Of a DNA stretch of 64,000 bases, positions 37,280-46,212 are shown piece after piece (positions within the stretch are counted from its first letter, which is position 1; every line of letters begins with the position of its first letter). A program made the translations under genes and the position numbers. The stretch is from Escherichia coli DSM 30083 = JCM 1649 = ATCC 11775 (GTDB lineage Bacteria > Pseudomonadota > Gammaproteobacteria > Enterobacterales > Enterobacteriaceae). The stretch covers positions 2,170,001-2,234,000 of the forward strand of contig NZ_CP033092.2 in the NCBI RefSeq assembly GCF_003697165.2, in the 5' to 3' direction. The notes under the pieces were generated by a model, which was given only the letters and a program-made list of their open reading frames with translations, did no database searches and had not been told where the DNA came from.

Positions 37280-39190
37280 GTGACGGACGATTTTGCACCA
37301 GACGGTCAGTTGGCGAAAGCGATACCAGGCTTTAAGCCGCGAGAACCACAGCGACAGATGGCGGTAGCCGTCACCCAGGCGATAGAAAAAGGCCAGCCGC
37401 TGGTGGTGGAAGCCGGAACCGGTACGGGCAAAACCTACGCTTACCTGGCCCCTGCGCTGCGGGCGAAAAAGAAAGTCATTATCTCGACCGGTTCAAAAGC
37501 GTTGCAGGATCAGCTCTACAGCCGCGATTTGCCAACGGTTTCAAAGGCGTTGAAATATACGGGCAACGTGGCGTTGCTGAAAGGGCGCTCAAACTACCTC
37601 TGCCTCGAACGTCTCGAACAACAGGCGCTAGCGGGCGGCGATCTGCCGGTACAAATATTAAGCGATGTGATCCTGCTGCGCTCCTGGTCTAATCAAACAG
37701 TCGATGGTGATATCAGCACCTGCGTCAGCGTGGCGGAAGATTCACAGGCGTGGCCGCTGGTCACCAGCACCAACGATAACTGCCTTGGCAGCGACTGCCC
37801 GATGTATAAAGATTGCTTTGTAGTCAAAGCACGCAAAAAAGCGATGGACGCCGATGTGGTGGTGGTAAACCATCATCTCTTTCTGGCGGATATGGTGGTG
37901 AAAGAGAGTGGATTTGGCGAACTGATCCCGGAAGCTGACGTCATGATCTTCGACGAAGCCCACCAGCTGCCCGACATTGCCAGCCAGTATTTTGGTCAGT
38001 CACTCTCCAGTCGACAACTGCTCGACCTGGCAAAAGACATCACCATCGCCTACCGCACCGAATTAAAAGACACCCAGCAGTTACAAAAGTGCGCTGACCG
38101 TCTTGCCCAGAGTGCGCAGGATTTTCGCCTGCAACTCGGTGAGCCAGGTTATCGCGGTAACCTGCGTGAGCTGTTAGCTAATCCGCAAATTCAGCGGGCA
38201 TTTTTACTGCTCGATGACACTCTGGAACTTTGTTATGACGTGGCGAAACTGTCGCTGGGGCGTTCCGCCTTGCTGGATGCGGCATTTGAACGCGCCACGT
38301 TATATCGCACACGGCTGAAACGGCTAAAAGAGATCAATCAGCCGGGCTACAGCTACTGGTACGAATGCACTTCGCGCCATTTTACTCTGGCTCTCACGCC
38401 GCTCAGCGTGGCGGATAAATTCAAAGAGTTAATGGCGCAAAAACCCGGTAGCTGGATCTTTACCTCAGCAACGCTGTCGGTGAACGACGATCTGCATCAT
38501 TTCACCTCGCGGCTTGGCATTGAACTGGCAGAGTCGTTGCTGTTACCCAGCCCCTTTGATTACAGCCGCCAGGCGTTACTCTGTGTGCCGCGCAACCTGC
38601 CGCAAACTAATCAACCGGGTTCCGCACGGCAACTGGCGGCAATGCTGCGACCGATCATCGAAGCTAACAACGGTCGTTGTTTTATGCTTTGTACCTCGCA
38701 CGCCATGATGCGCGATCTGGCCGAGCAGTTCCGCGCTACCATGACGCTTCCCGTTTTGTTGCAGGGGGAAACCAGCAAAGGGCAACTGTTGCAGCAATTT
38801 GTCAGCGCCGGTAACGCGCTTCTTGTGGCAACCAGCAGTTTCTGGGAAGGGGTGGACGTGCGTGGCGATACATTGTCATTGGTGATTATCGACAAATTGC
38901 CGTTTACCTCGCCGGATGATCCACTATTAAAAGCACGCATGGAAGATTGCCGTTTGCGCGGTGGTGATCCGTTCGATGAAGTACAACTGCCGGATGCGGT
39001 CATTACTCTCAAGCAGGGGGTAGGGCGATTGATTCGCGACGCCGACGATCGCGGCGTGTTAGTGATTTGCGACAATCGGCTGGTGATGCGCCCTTACGGC
39101 GCGACGTTTCTCGCCAGTCTGCCGCCAGCGCCGCGCACCCGTGACATTGCCCGTGCGGTTCGTTTCCTTGCGATACCATCCTCCAGGTAA
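37280..39190 (+). CDS. yoaA: YoaA, XPD/DinG-like DNA helicase
   Basis: 636 residues, superfamily 2 helicase with an iron-sulfur cluster. Walker A is EAGTGTGKTYAY (about 43-54), the DEAH box is IFDEAHQLPD, and the Fe-S cysteines lie around STCVSVAE, DNCLGSDCPMYKDCF (about 148-178). Later motifs FTSATLS and FWEGVDVRGD and QGVGRLIRD complete the helicase core. YoaA helps tolerate replication blocks (for example AZT) together with the HolC subunit. The start is GTG, preceded by AGGGGG. Next gene is tsaB. Confidence 0.96.
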   Translation: MTDDFAPDGQLAKAIPGFKPREPQRQMAVAVTQAIEKGQPLVVEAGTGTGKTYAYLAPALRAKKKVIISTGSKALQDQLYSRDLPTVSKALKYTGNVALLKGRSNYLCLERLEQQALAGGDLPVQILSDVILLRSWSNQTVDGDISTCVSVAEDSQAWPLVTSTNDNCLGSDCPMYKDCFVVKARKKAMDADVVVVNHHLFLADMVVKESGFGELIPEADVMIFDEAHQLPDIASQYFGQSLSSRQLLDLAKDITIAYRTELKDTQQLQKCADRLAQSAQDFRLQLGEPGYRGNLRELLANPQIQRAFLLLDDTLELCYDVAKLSLGRSALLDAAFERATLYRTRLKRLKEINQPGYSYWYECTSRHFTLALTPLSVADKFKELMAQKPGSWIFTSATLSVNDDLHHFTSRLGIELAESLLLPSPFDYSRQALLCVPRNLPQTNQPGSARQLAAMLRPIIEANNGRCFMLCTSHAMMRDLAEQFRATMTLPVLLQGETSKGQLLQQFVSAGNALLVATSSFWEGVDVRGDTLSLVIIDKLPFTSPDDPLLKARMEDCRLRGGDPFDEVQLPDAVITLKQGVGRLIRDADDRGVLVICDNRLVMRPYGATFLASLPPAPRTRDIARAVRFLAIPSSR

Positions 39191-39247
39191 TTTGTTACGG
39201 AGTATGGTATGATGCGCGCCTTTTTATTGATCTAAGCACGAAGACCC

Positions 39248-39943
39248 ATGCGAATTCTGGCTATCGATACCGCGACAGAGGCCTGCTCTGTCGCCCTGTG
39301 GAACGACGGTACTGTCAACGCTCATTTTGAGCTTTGCCCTCGTGAACATACTCAACGAATCTTACCGATGGTGCAGGATATCCTGACCACCAGCGGAACT
39401 TCCCTGACTGACATAAACGCTCTGGCTTACGGGCGCGGCCCCGGTAGCTTCACCGGCGTGCGCATTGGTATTGGCATTGCGCAAGGACTGGCACTTGGCG
39501 CGGAGTTACCAATGATTGGCGTCTCCACGCTAATGACGATGGCGCAAGGGGCGTGGCGCAAAAACGGCGCAACCCGCGTGCTGGCAGCTATTGACGCGCG
39601 AATGGGCGAAGTTTACTGGGCCGAATATCAGCGTGATGAAAACGGTATCTGGCACGGTGAAGAAACCGAAGCCGTACTCAAACCCGAACTCGTTCATGAA
39701 CGAATGCAACAGCTTTCCGGCGAATGGGTGACAGTAGGGACGGGCTGGCAAGCCTGGCCGGATCTCGGTAAAGAGAGCGGGCTGGTTTTGCGCGATGGCG
39801 AAGAGTTACTGCCCGCTGCAGAAGATATGCTGCCGATTGCGTGCCAGATGTTTGCCGAGGGTAAAACGGTGGCGGTGGAACATGCTGAACCAGTTTATTT
39901 ACGTAACAACGTCGCATGGAAGAAACTTCCGGGCAAAGAATGA
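39248..39943 (+). CDS. tsaB: TsaB, tRNA t6A37 synthesis scaffold
   Basis: 231 residues of the ASKHA fold, starting MRILAIDTATEACSVALW with AYGRGPGSFTGVRIG as the family signature. With TsaC, TsaD and TsaE it makes threonylcarbamoyladenosine at position 37 of ANN-decoding tRNAs; TsaB binds TsaD and is essential in E. coli. Followed after 39 bases by yeaY, probably in one transcript. Confidence 0.97.
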   Translation: MRILAIDTATEACSVALWNDGTVNAHFELCPREHTQRILPMVQDILTTSGTSLTDINALAYGRGPGSFTGVRIGIGIAQGLALGAELPMIGVSTLMTMAQGAWRKNGATRVLAAIDARMGEVYWAEYQRDENGIWHGEETEAVLKPELVHERMQQLSGEWVTVGTGWQAWPDLGKESGLVLRDGEELLPAAEDMLPIACQMFAEGKTVAVEHAEPVYLRNNVAWKKLPGKE

Positions 39944-39982
39944 ATCTTAAGAGTATGCCCTGAGAAAAAAAGGAGTCGCATC

Positions 39983-40564
39983 ATGGCGGTTCAAAAGAAT
40001 GTTATCAAAGGCATACTGGCAGGTACGTTTGCGCTAATGCTGAGCGGTTGTGTCACTGTGCCGGACGCCATTAAAGGCAGCAGTCCCACGCCGCAACAAG
40101 ATTTAGTTCGGGTGATGAGTGCGCCGCAGCTGTACGTTGGTCAGGAGGCACGCTTTGGCGGCAAAGTGGTTGCGGTACAAAACCAGCAAGGGAAAACCCG
40201 CCTGGAAATTGCCACCGTACCACTGGACAGCGGAGCCAGACCGACGCTGGGAGAACCTTCTCGCGGTCGCATTTATGCCGATGTGAACGGTTTTCTGGAC
40301 CCGGTGGATTTCCGCGGACAACTGGTGACGGTAGTCGGGCCAATCACCGGTGCGGTTGACGGCAAAATCGGTAATACGCCCTATAAATTTATGGTGATGC
40401 AAGTAACGGGTTACAAACGTTGGCATTTAACCCAGCAGGTGATTATGCCGCCTCAGCCGATTGATCCATGGTTTTATGGCGGTCGTGGCTGGCCCTATGG
40501 CTACGGCGGATGGGGCTGGTATAATCCCGGCCCCGCGAGAGTACAAACAGTTGTAACTGAATAA
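39983..40564 (+). CDS. yeaY: YeaY, Slp-family outer-membrane lipoprotein
   Basis: 193 residues. Lipoprotein signal with LMLSGC, making Cys23 the lipidated residue. The next residues are VT, without Asp at +2, so sorting to the outer membrane by Lol is expected. The body is Slp-like; the C terminus is rich in Gly, Trp, Tyr and Pro ([20 protein letters not shown]). Paralogue of the stationary-phase starvation lipoprotein Slp; reported as sigma-E/DksA responsive. Its function is unknown. Confidence 0.94.
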
Positions 40565-40585
40565 TTGCTTGTTTTTAAAGAAAAA

Positions 40586-40610
40586 GAAACAGCGGCCGGT
40601 CCGCTGTTTC
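40586..40610. terminator. Hairpin after yeaY
   Basis: GAAACAGCGG and CCGCTGTTTC make a ten-base stem with a five-base loop. On the plus strand it is followed by TGCATTCTT, a weak T run; on the minus strand it is followed by TTTTTCTTT, a better terminator for transcription coming from the fadD side. Confidence 0.7.
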
Positions 40611-40679
40611 TGCATTCTTACGGTAAAGATAAAAATAAATAGTGACGCGCTTCGCAACCTTTTCGTTGGGTAATTATCA

Positions 40680-40697
40680 AGCTGGTATGATGAGTTA
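40680..40697 (+). promoter_or_regulatory. FadR operator of fadD
   Basis: AGCTGGTATGATGAGTTA matches the known FadR site O1 overlapping the fadD start region (recalled from the E. coli literature). FadR represses fadD until long-chain acyl-CoA binds it. The site lies 71 bases before the TTG start codon. Confidence 0.78.
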
Positions 40698-40768
40698 ATA
40701 TTATGTTAACGATATGTTTATTGCTTGGGGTTGCGATGACGACGAACACGCATTTTAGAGGTGAAGAA

Positions 40769-42454
40769 TTGAAGAAGGTTTGGCTTAACCGTTATCCCGC
40801 GGACGTTCCGACGGAGATCAACCCTGACCGTTATCAATCTCTGGTAGATATGTTTGAGCAGTCGGTCGCGCGCTACGCCGATCAACCCGCGTTTGTGAAT
40901 ATGGGGGAGGTGATGACCTTCCGCAAACTGGAAGAACGCAGTCGCGCGTTTGCCGCTTATTTGCAACAAGGGTTGGGGCTGAAGAAAGGCGATCGCGTTG
41001 CGTTGATGATGCCTAACTTATTGCAATATCCGGTGGCGCTGTTTGGCATTTTGCGTGCCGGGATGATCGTCGTAAACGTTAACCCGTTGTATACCCCGCG
41101 TGAGCTTGAGCATCAGCTTAACGATAGCGGCGCATCGGCGATTGTTATCGTGTCTAACTTTGCCCACACTCTGGAAAAAGTGGTTGATAAAACCGCCGTT
41201 CAGCACGTTATTCTGACCCGTATGGGCGATCAGCTATCTACGGCAAAAGGCACGGTAGTCAATTTCGTTGTTAAATACATCAAGCGTCTGGTGCCGAAAT
41301 ACCATCTGCCAGATGCCATTTCATTTCGTAGCGCCCTGCACAACGGCTACCGGATGCAGTATGTCAAACCAGAACTGGTGCCGGAAGATTTAGCTTTCCT
41401 GCAATACACCGGCGGCACCACTGGTGTGGCGAAAGGCGCGATGCTGACTCACCGCAATATGCTGGCGAACCTGGAACAGGTTAACGCGACCTATGGTCCG
41501 CTGTTGCATCCGGGCAAAGAGCTGGTGGTGACGGCGCTGCCGCTGTATCACATTTTTGCCCTGACCATTAACTGCCTGCTGTTTATCGAACTGGGTGGGC
41601 AGAACCTGCTTATCACTAACCCGCGCGATATTCCAGGGTTGGTAAAAGAGTTAGCGAAATATCCGTTTACCGCTATCACTGGCGTTAACACCTTGTTCAA
41701 TGCGTTGCTGAACAATAAAGAGTTCCAGCAGCTGGATTTCTCCAGTCTGCATCTTTCCGCAGGCGGAGGGATGCCTGTTCAGCAAGTGGTGGCAGAACGT
41801 TGGGTGAAACTGACTGGACAGTATCTGCTGGAAGGTTATGGCCTGACCGAGTGTGCGCCGCTGGTCAGCGTTAACCCGTATGATATTGATTATCATAGTG
41901 GTAGCATCGGTTTACCGGTGCCGTCGACGGAAGCCAAACTGGTGGATGATGATGATAATGAAGTACCACCGGGTCAACCAGGTGAGCTTTGTGTCAAAGG
42001 ACCGCAGGTGATGCTGGGTTACTGGCAGCGTCCGGATGCTACCGATGAAATCATCAAAAATGGCTGGTTACACACCGGCGACATCGCGGTGATGGATGAA
42101 GAAGGATTCCTGCGCATTGTCGATCGCAAAAAAGACATGATTCTGGTTTCCGGTTTTAACGTCTATCCCAACGAGATTGAAGATGTCGTCATGCAGCATC
42201 CTGGCGTACAGGAAGTCGCGGCTGTTGGCGTACCTTCTGGCTCCAGTGGTGAAGCGGTGAAAATCTTCGTAGTGAAAAAAGATCCATCGCTTACCGAAGA
42301 GTCACTGGTGACTTTTTGCCGCCGTCAGCTCACGGGCTACAAAGTACCGAAGCTGGTGGAGTTTCGTGATGAGTTACCGAAATCTAACGTCGGAAAAATT
42401 TTGCGACGAGAATTACGTGACGAAGCGCGCGGCAAAGTGGACAATAAAGCCTGA
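40769..42454 (+). CDS. fadD: Long-chain fatty acid-CoA ligase
   Basis: 561 residues beginning at TTG ([18 protein letters not shown]). It activates incoming long-chain fatty acids with ATP and CoA at the inner face of the membrane, pulling them in (vectorial acylation). AMP-binding motifs are [14 protein letters not shown] and YGLTECAP; the fatty-acyl-CoA signature lies at [20 protein letters not shown]; the final catalytic lysine region is [13 protein letters not shown]. The TTG start follows a long in-frame extension but matches the known N terminus. Followed by a strong terminator, then rnd. Confidence 0.97.
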
Positions 42455-42473
42455 GCGTTAAGTCAGTCGTCAG

Positions 42474-42499
42474 ACGCCGGTTAATCCGGCGTTTTTTTT
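42474..42499 (+). terminator. Terminator of fadD
   Basis: ACGCCGG, a five-base loop, CCGGCGT and then seven more Ts, 19 bases after fadD. Confidence 0.9.
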
Positions 42500-42523
42500 G
42501 ACGCCCACTAAAGAGAATACAAT

Positions 42524-43651
42524 TTGAATTACCAAATGATTACCACGGACGATGCGCTGGCTTCTTTGTGTGAAGCCGTCCGTGCCTTTCCGGCGATAGC
42601 CCTGGATACTGAATTTGTTCGTACGCGCACTTATTACCCGCAGCTGGGTTTAATTCAACTTTTTGATGGTGAGCATCTGGCGCTAATTGATCCTCTCGGG
42701 ATCACCGACTGGTCACCGCTGAAAGCGATCCTGCGCGATCCGTCCATCACAAAATTTCTTCATGCAGGCAGTGAAGATCTGGAAGTGTTCCTCAATGTCT
42801 TTGGCGAATTACCACAACCCTTGATTGACACGCAAATCCTTGCTGCCTTCTGCGGACGCCCGATGTCATGGGGTTTCGCTTCCATGGTGGAAGAGTATTC
42901 CGGCGTTACGCTGGACAAGAGTGAATCGCGCACCGACTGGCTGGCCAGACCGCTGACCGAACGTCAGTGTGAATACGCAGCGGCGGATGTCTGGTATCTG
43001 TTACCGATCACCGCAAAGCTTATGGTAGAAACGGAGGCCTCCGGCTGGCTACCTGCGGCGCTGGATGAATGCCGCCTGATGCAAATGCGTCGTCAGGAAG
43101 TCGTTGCGCCGGAAGACGCCTGGCGTGATATCACCAATGCCTGGCAATTACGCACACGCCAACTGGCCTGTCTGCAACTGTTAGCCGACTGGCGATTGCG
43201 CAAGGCGCGAGAGCGCGATCTGGCGGTGAACTTTGTCGTGCGTGAAGAGCATTTGTGGTCGGTAGCGCGTTATATGCCGGGAAGTCTGGGCGAACTGGAC
43301 AGCCTGGGCTTATCCGGTAGCGAAATCCGCTTCCACGGTAAAACGTTGCTGGCGCTGGTGGAAAAAGCGCAGGCATTGCCGGAAGAGGCCTTACCGCAGC
43401 CGATGCTTAACCTGATGGACATGCCGGGTTATCGTAAAGCGTTTAAAGCGATTAAGTCGCTGATTACTGACGTCAGCGAAACGCACAAGATCAGCGCCGA
43501 ATTGCTGGCATCGCGTCGGCAAATCAACCAACTGCTGAACTGGCACTGGAAACTGAAACCGCAGAACAATTTGCCGGAGCTGATTTCCGGCTGGCGTGGT
43601 GAGCTGATGGCGGAAGCATTACACAATTTATTGCAGGAATATCCACAGTAA
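42524..43651 (+). CDS. rnd: Ribonuclease D
   Basis: 375 residues, starting at TTG (MNYQMITTDDAL). It is a DEDDy 3'-5' exoribonuclease that helps mature the 3' ends of tRNA and other stable RNAs. The active site can be read as Asp-Glu in ALDTEFVRTRTYYPQ, Asp in HAGSEDLEVF and Tyr/Asp in CEYAAADVWYLL. Two HRDC domains follow (about 210-290 and 295-375). Intact, ending 89 bases before the deletion scar. Confidence 0.97.
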   Translation: MNYQMITTDDALASLCEAVRAFPAIALDTEFVRTRTYYPQLGLIQLFDGEHLALIDPLGITDWSPLKAILRDPSITKFLHAGSEDLEVFLNVFGELPQPLIDTQILAAFCGRPMSWGFASMVEEYSGVTLDKSESRTDWLARPLTERQCEYAAADVWYLLPITAKLMVETEASGWLPAALDECRLMQMRRQEVVAPEDAWRDITNAWQLRTRQLACLQLLADWRLRKARERDLAVNFVVREEHLWSVARYMPGSLGELDSLGLSGSEIRFHGKTLLALVEKAQALPEEALPQPMLNLMDMPGYRKAFKAIKSLITDVSETHKISAELLASRRQINQLLNWHWKLKPQNNLPELISGWRGELMAEALHNLLQEYPQ

Positions 43652-43657
43652 AATCTT

Positions 43658-43693
43658 CCGAAGCCGGACTGGGCGCGCTCAGTCCGGCTTCGG
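43658..43693. terminator. Long perfect hairpin after rnd
   Basis: CCGAAGCCGGACTG and CAGTCCGGCTTCGG are a perfect 14-base inverted repeat with an eight-base loop, six bases beyond the rnd stop. There is no T run on either strand, so it probably protects the rnd mRNA end or works with Rho; it marks the left edge of the scar region. Confidence 0.6.
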
Positions 43694-43740
43694 CAAACTA
43701 CAAATCCAACAGCAGGCGGTTCAAATGAACTTATTTGAGC

Positions 43741-43908
43741 TTAACGCAAAATGCGCTCGACACCACGACGAGTAAATACCGATTCCTGAATGACGACTTC
43801 ATTCTCTGTTCCTTCATTTACTCTACCGCCTGGCGAGGAATATTCGCCTTCGGTGTTTTTCCGGACCACGTAAAAATCGATGTCGCCAGGCTGTTTCCCG
43901 CCAGTGGT
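43741..43908 (-). pseudogene. dmlA: Internal fragment of D-malate dehydrogenase gene
   Basis: On the minus strand an open frame without start codon reads GKQPGDIDFYVV, then RKNTEGEYSSPGGRVNEGTE and VVIQESVFTRRGVERILR, then TAA. This matches about residues 121-172 of DmlA, the isopropylmalate-dehydrogenase-type enzyme that oxidises D-malate to pyruvate. The normal RENTEGEY has become RKNTEGEY, the remaining two thirds of the gene are absent, and the TAA follows RILR, where the family continues with YAFELAQ. A one-base frame shift occurs at the GK end, at the junction with the LysR piece. It is a decayed remnant. Confidence 0.82.
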
Positions 43909-44067
43909 CATTTAGTACAAGTGCTACCGGAATATTACCAGCCAGCGAATGTCTGGGCCGTTTATGTTTCAAAGCTGTCGACGTCAGCGAAAGTGCGGAT
44001 AACGGTAGAATTTTTACGCCAGTATTTTGCCGAGCACTACCCGAATTTTTCACTGGAGCAGGCCTGA
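43900..44067 (+). pseudogene. 3' end of a LysR-type regulator gene (dmlR position)
   Basis: About 55 codons ending in TGA read ASGHLVQVLPEYYQPANVWA, then VYVSKLSTSAKVRITVEFL and a tail ending NFSLEQA. This is the classic C-terminal part of a LysR effector domain; the DNA-binding part is missing. Upstream codons of the same frame belong to the antisense side of the dmlA fragment, so any 110-residue product is spurious. Its place between dmlA and leuE is that of dmlR in K-12, but the tail differs from the K-12 DmlR tail I remember, so it could come from another LysR gene. Confidence 0.75.
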
Positions 44068-44193
44068 TTAATGATTCAATTATCGGGTTGATATCGGGTT
44101 AAAACCTGATTTTCTCCTTTCTAAGCCGCTACAGATTGGTTAGCATATTCACCTTTAATCGCGCATGATCGAAAGATAATTAAAGAGGTTAAT

Positions 44194-44832
<639 letters not shown>

Positions 44833-44839
44833 TGCTTTC

Positions 44840-44860
44840 AGCCCGCGTTGCCGCGGGCTT
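44840..44860 (+). terminator. Hairpin after leuE
   Basis: AGCCCGCG, TTGC, CGCGGGCTT. Strong short stem, seven bases after leuE, without a long T run. Confidence 0.65.
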
Positions 44861-44915
44861 CCCACCTGTAATCCTCCCTGATTCTTCTCTGATCCGGTGC
44901 TAAAAAGTAACCAAT

Positions 44916-44938
44916 AAATGGTATTTAAAATGCAAATT
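44916..44938 (+). promoter_or_regulatory. NsrR-like operator of yeaR-yoaG
   Basis: AAATGGTATTT, one base, AAATGCAAATT: two 11-base half sites with the 1-base gap typical of NsrR sites. It overlaps the likely -10 (TATTTAAAAT) and lies 66 bases before the yeaR start, consistent with nitric-oxide induction known for this operon. Confidence 0.75.
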
Positions 44939-45004
44939 ATCAGGCGTACCCTGAAACGGCTGGAATAAACCGTTTTCAGCGCATTCACCGAAGGAGGGAA
45001 AAGG

Positions 45005-45364
45005 ATGCTGCAAATCCCACAGAATTATATTCATACGCGCTCAACGCCTTTCTGGAATAAACAAACTGCGCCTGCCGGAATATTCGAACGTCATCTTGAT
45101 AAAGGAACGCGCCCGGGGGTTTACCCACGCCTTTCCGTTATGCATGGGGCGGTCAAATATCTCGGCTACGCTGATGAACACAGTGCAGAGCCTGATCAGG
45201 TGATCCTTATCGAAGCGGGGCAGTTTGCGGTGTTCCCTCCAGAAAAGTGGCACAACATTGAAGCCATGACTGACGATACTTATTTCAACATTGACTTCTT
45301 CGTTGCTCCTGAAGTCCTGATGGAAGGCGCGCAACAACGGAAAGTCATTCATAACGGGAAATGA
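45005..45364 (+). CDS. yeaR: YeaR, nitrate/nitric-oxide-induced DUF1971 protein
   Basis: 119 residues, single small cupin-like domain (LIEAGQFAVFPPEKWHNIEA, with the conserved His). Related to the C-terminal part of TehB-linked tellurite proteins. It is induced by nitrate (NarL) and NO (NsrR) and has been reported in the response to nitrosative stress; the chemistry is unknown. Three bases separate it from yoaG. A GAAGGAGG SD precedes the ATG. Confidence 0.92.
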   Translation: MLQIPQNYIHTRSTPFWNKQTAPAGIFERHLDKGTRPGVYPRLSVMHGAVKYLGYADEHSAEPDQVILIEAGQFAVFPPEKWHNIEAMTDDTYFNIDFFVAPEVLMEGAQQRKVIHNGK

Positions 45365-45367
45365 ATC

Positions 45368-45550
45368 ATGGGCAAAGCAACGTATACCGTGACCGTCACC
45401 AATAACAGCAATGGCGTTTCTGTCGATTATGAAACAGAGACGCCGATGACTTTGCTGGTGCCAGAAGTGGCGGCTGAAGTGATAAAAGATCTGGTGAATA
45501 CCGTGCGTTCTTATGACACGGAAAACGAACATGATGTTTGTGGTTGGTAA
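45368..45550 (+). CDS. yoaG: YoaG, small DUF1869 protein
   Basis: 60 residues, MGKATYTVTVTNNSNGVSVD to ENEHDVCGW. Beta-rich start and helical end; a homodimer in the solved structure of the family. Function unknown; it is co-transcribed with yeaR, so it takes part in the nitrate/NO response. Confidence 0.92.
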   Translation: MGKATYTVTVTNNSNGVSVDYETETPMTLLVPEVAAEVIKDLVNTVRSYDTENEHDVCGW

Positions 45551-45697
45551 TTATCACTGATCGTTGATGGCGCAATTTCTGCGCCATCGCAAAAAATTCC
45601 TCCGTGATGCTCGTCACAAATCTTACCCTCCCGATGTTGTGCTATGCTTTTTATCAGCGACTAACCCGCTAATGCAAAACAGATAAGTGAGGAAACA

Positions 45698-45946
45698 ATG
45701 GGCATTCTGTCATGGATTATTTTTGGGCTTATTGCCGGTATTCTGGCGAAGTGGATCATGCCAGGTAAAGATGGTGGTGGATTCTTTATGACTATCCTGC
45801 TGGGGATAGTCGGTGCCGTAGTCGGCGGATGGATCAGCACGCTGTTTGGCTTTGGTAAAGTCGATGGCTTCAATTTTGGCAGCTTCGTGGTTGCCGTTAT
45901 TGGTGCGATTGTTGTGCTATTTATCTACAGGAAGATTAAAAGTTAA
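45698..45946 (+). CDS. yeaQ: YeaQ, transglycosylase-associated small membrane protein
   Basis: 82 residues with three hydrophobic, glycine-rich segments (about 2-20, 28-47 and 56-78) and the motif WIMPGKDGGGF. Family name 'transglycosylase-associated' is historical; function unknown. Often sigma-S dependent. It stands alone, ending before a terminator and the tiny genes yoaJ and yoaK. Confidence 0.92.
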   Translation: MGILSWIIFGLIAGILAKWIMPGKDGGGFFMTILLGIVGAVVGGWISTLFGFGKVDGFNFGSFVVAVIGAIVVLFIYRKIKS

Positions 45947-45959
45947 CGCGTAAATTGCA

Positions 45960-45995
45960 CAAAGGCTGCACACAGGCAGCCTTTGCTATTTTTTA
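45960..45995 (+). terminator. Terminator of yeaQ
   Basis: CAAAGGCTG, eight bases, CAGCCTTTG, then CTATTTTTT, 14 bases after yeaQ. Confidence 0.85.
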
Positions 45996-46004
45996 GATGT
46001 GACG

Positions 46005-46079
46005 TTACCACCATCCCAGCTCAGTGCCGAGTACGACAATAATCGCCACACCCATCATAATAATCGTTGTTTTTTTCAT
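46005..46079 (-). CDS. yoaJ: YoaJ, 24-residue membrane protein
   Basis: The protein MKKTTIIMMGVAIIVVLGTE, then LGWW, is one hydrophobic helix. It is one of the verified E. coli small membrane proteins; function unknown. Its start is two bases from the yoaK stop, so the two are encoded together. The conserved sequence, despite the very short length, supports real coding. Confidence 0.9.
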   Translation of the reverse strand: MKKTTIIMMGVAIIVVLGTELGWW

Positions 46080-46081
46080 CT

Positions 46082-46180
46082 TTATGCTCCCGGGGCAGCA
46101 TAGCCGCCAATAAAAAACCATGCTAAAAATACGACCGCTGTAATAAAGATTACAACCGGAAAAATAATACCGATTCGCAT
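46082..46180 (-). CDS. yoaK: YoaK, 32-residue membrane protein
   Basis: The protein begins MRIGIIFPVVIFITAVVFLA and ends GGYAAPGA, a single hydrophobic span. It is a verified E. coli small protein of unknown function, upstream of yoaJ on the same strand and just downstream of dgcP. Two such membrane peptides in a row suggest a shared complex or regulatory role; this is inference. Confidence 0.9.
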   Translation of the reverse strand: MRIGIIFPVVIFITAVVFLAWFFIGGYAAPGA

Positions 46181-46212
46181 GTTATCACCAATCAAAAGGA
46201 TGTGAATACGCC

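Noticed and set aside
43735..44067. A plus-strand 110-residue open frame that might be a new gene
   Set aside because: Its first half is the antisense of the dmlA fragment and its second half is a LysR C-terminal piece; it is a junction product of a deletion, not a gene.
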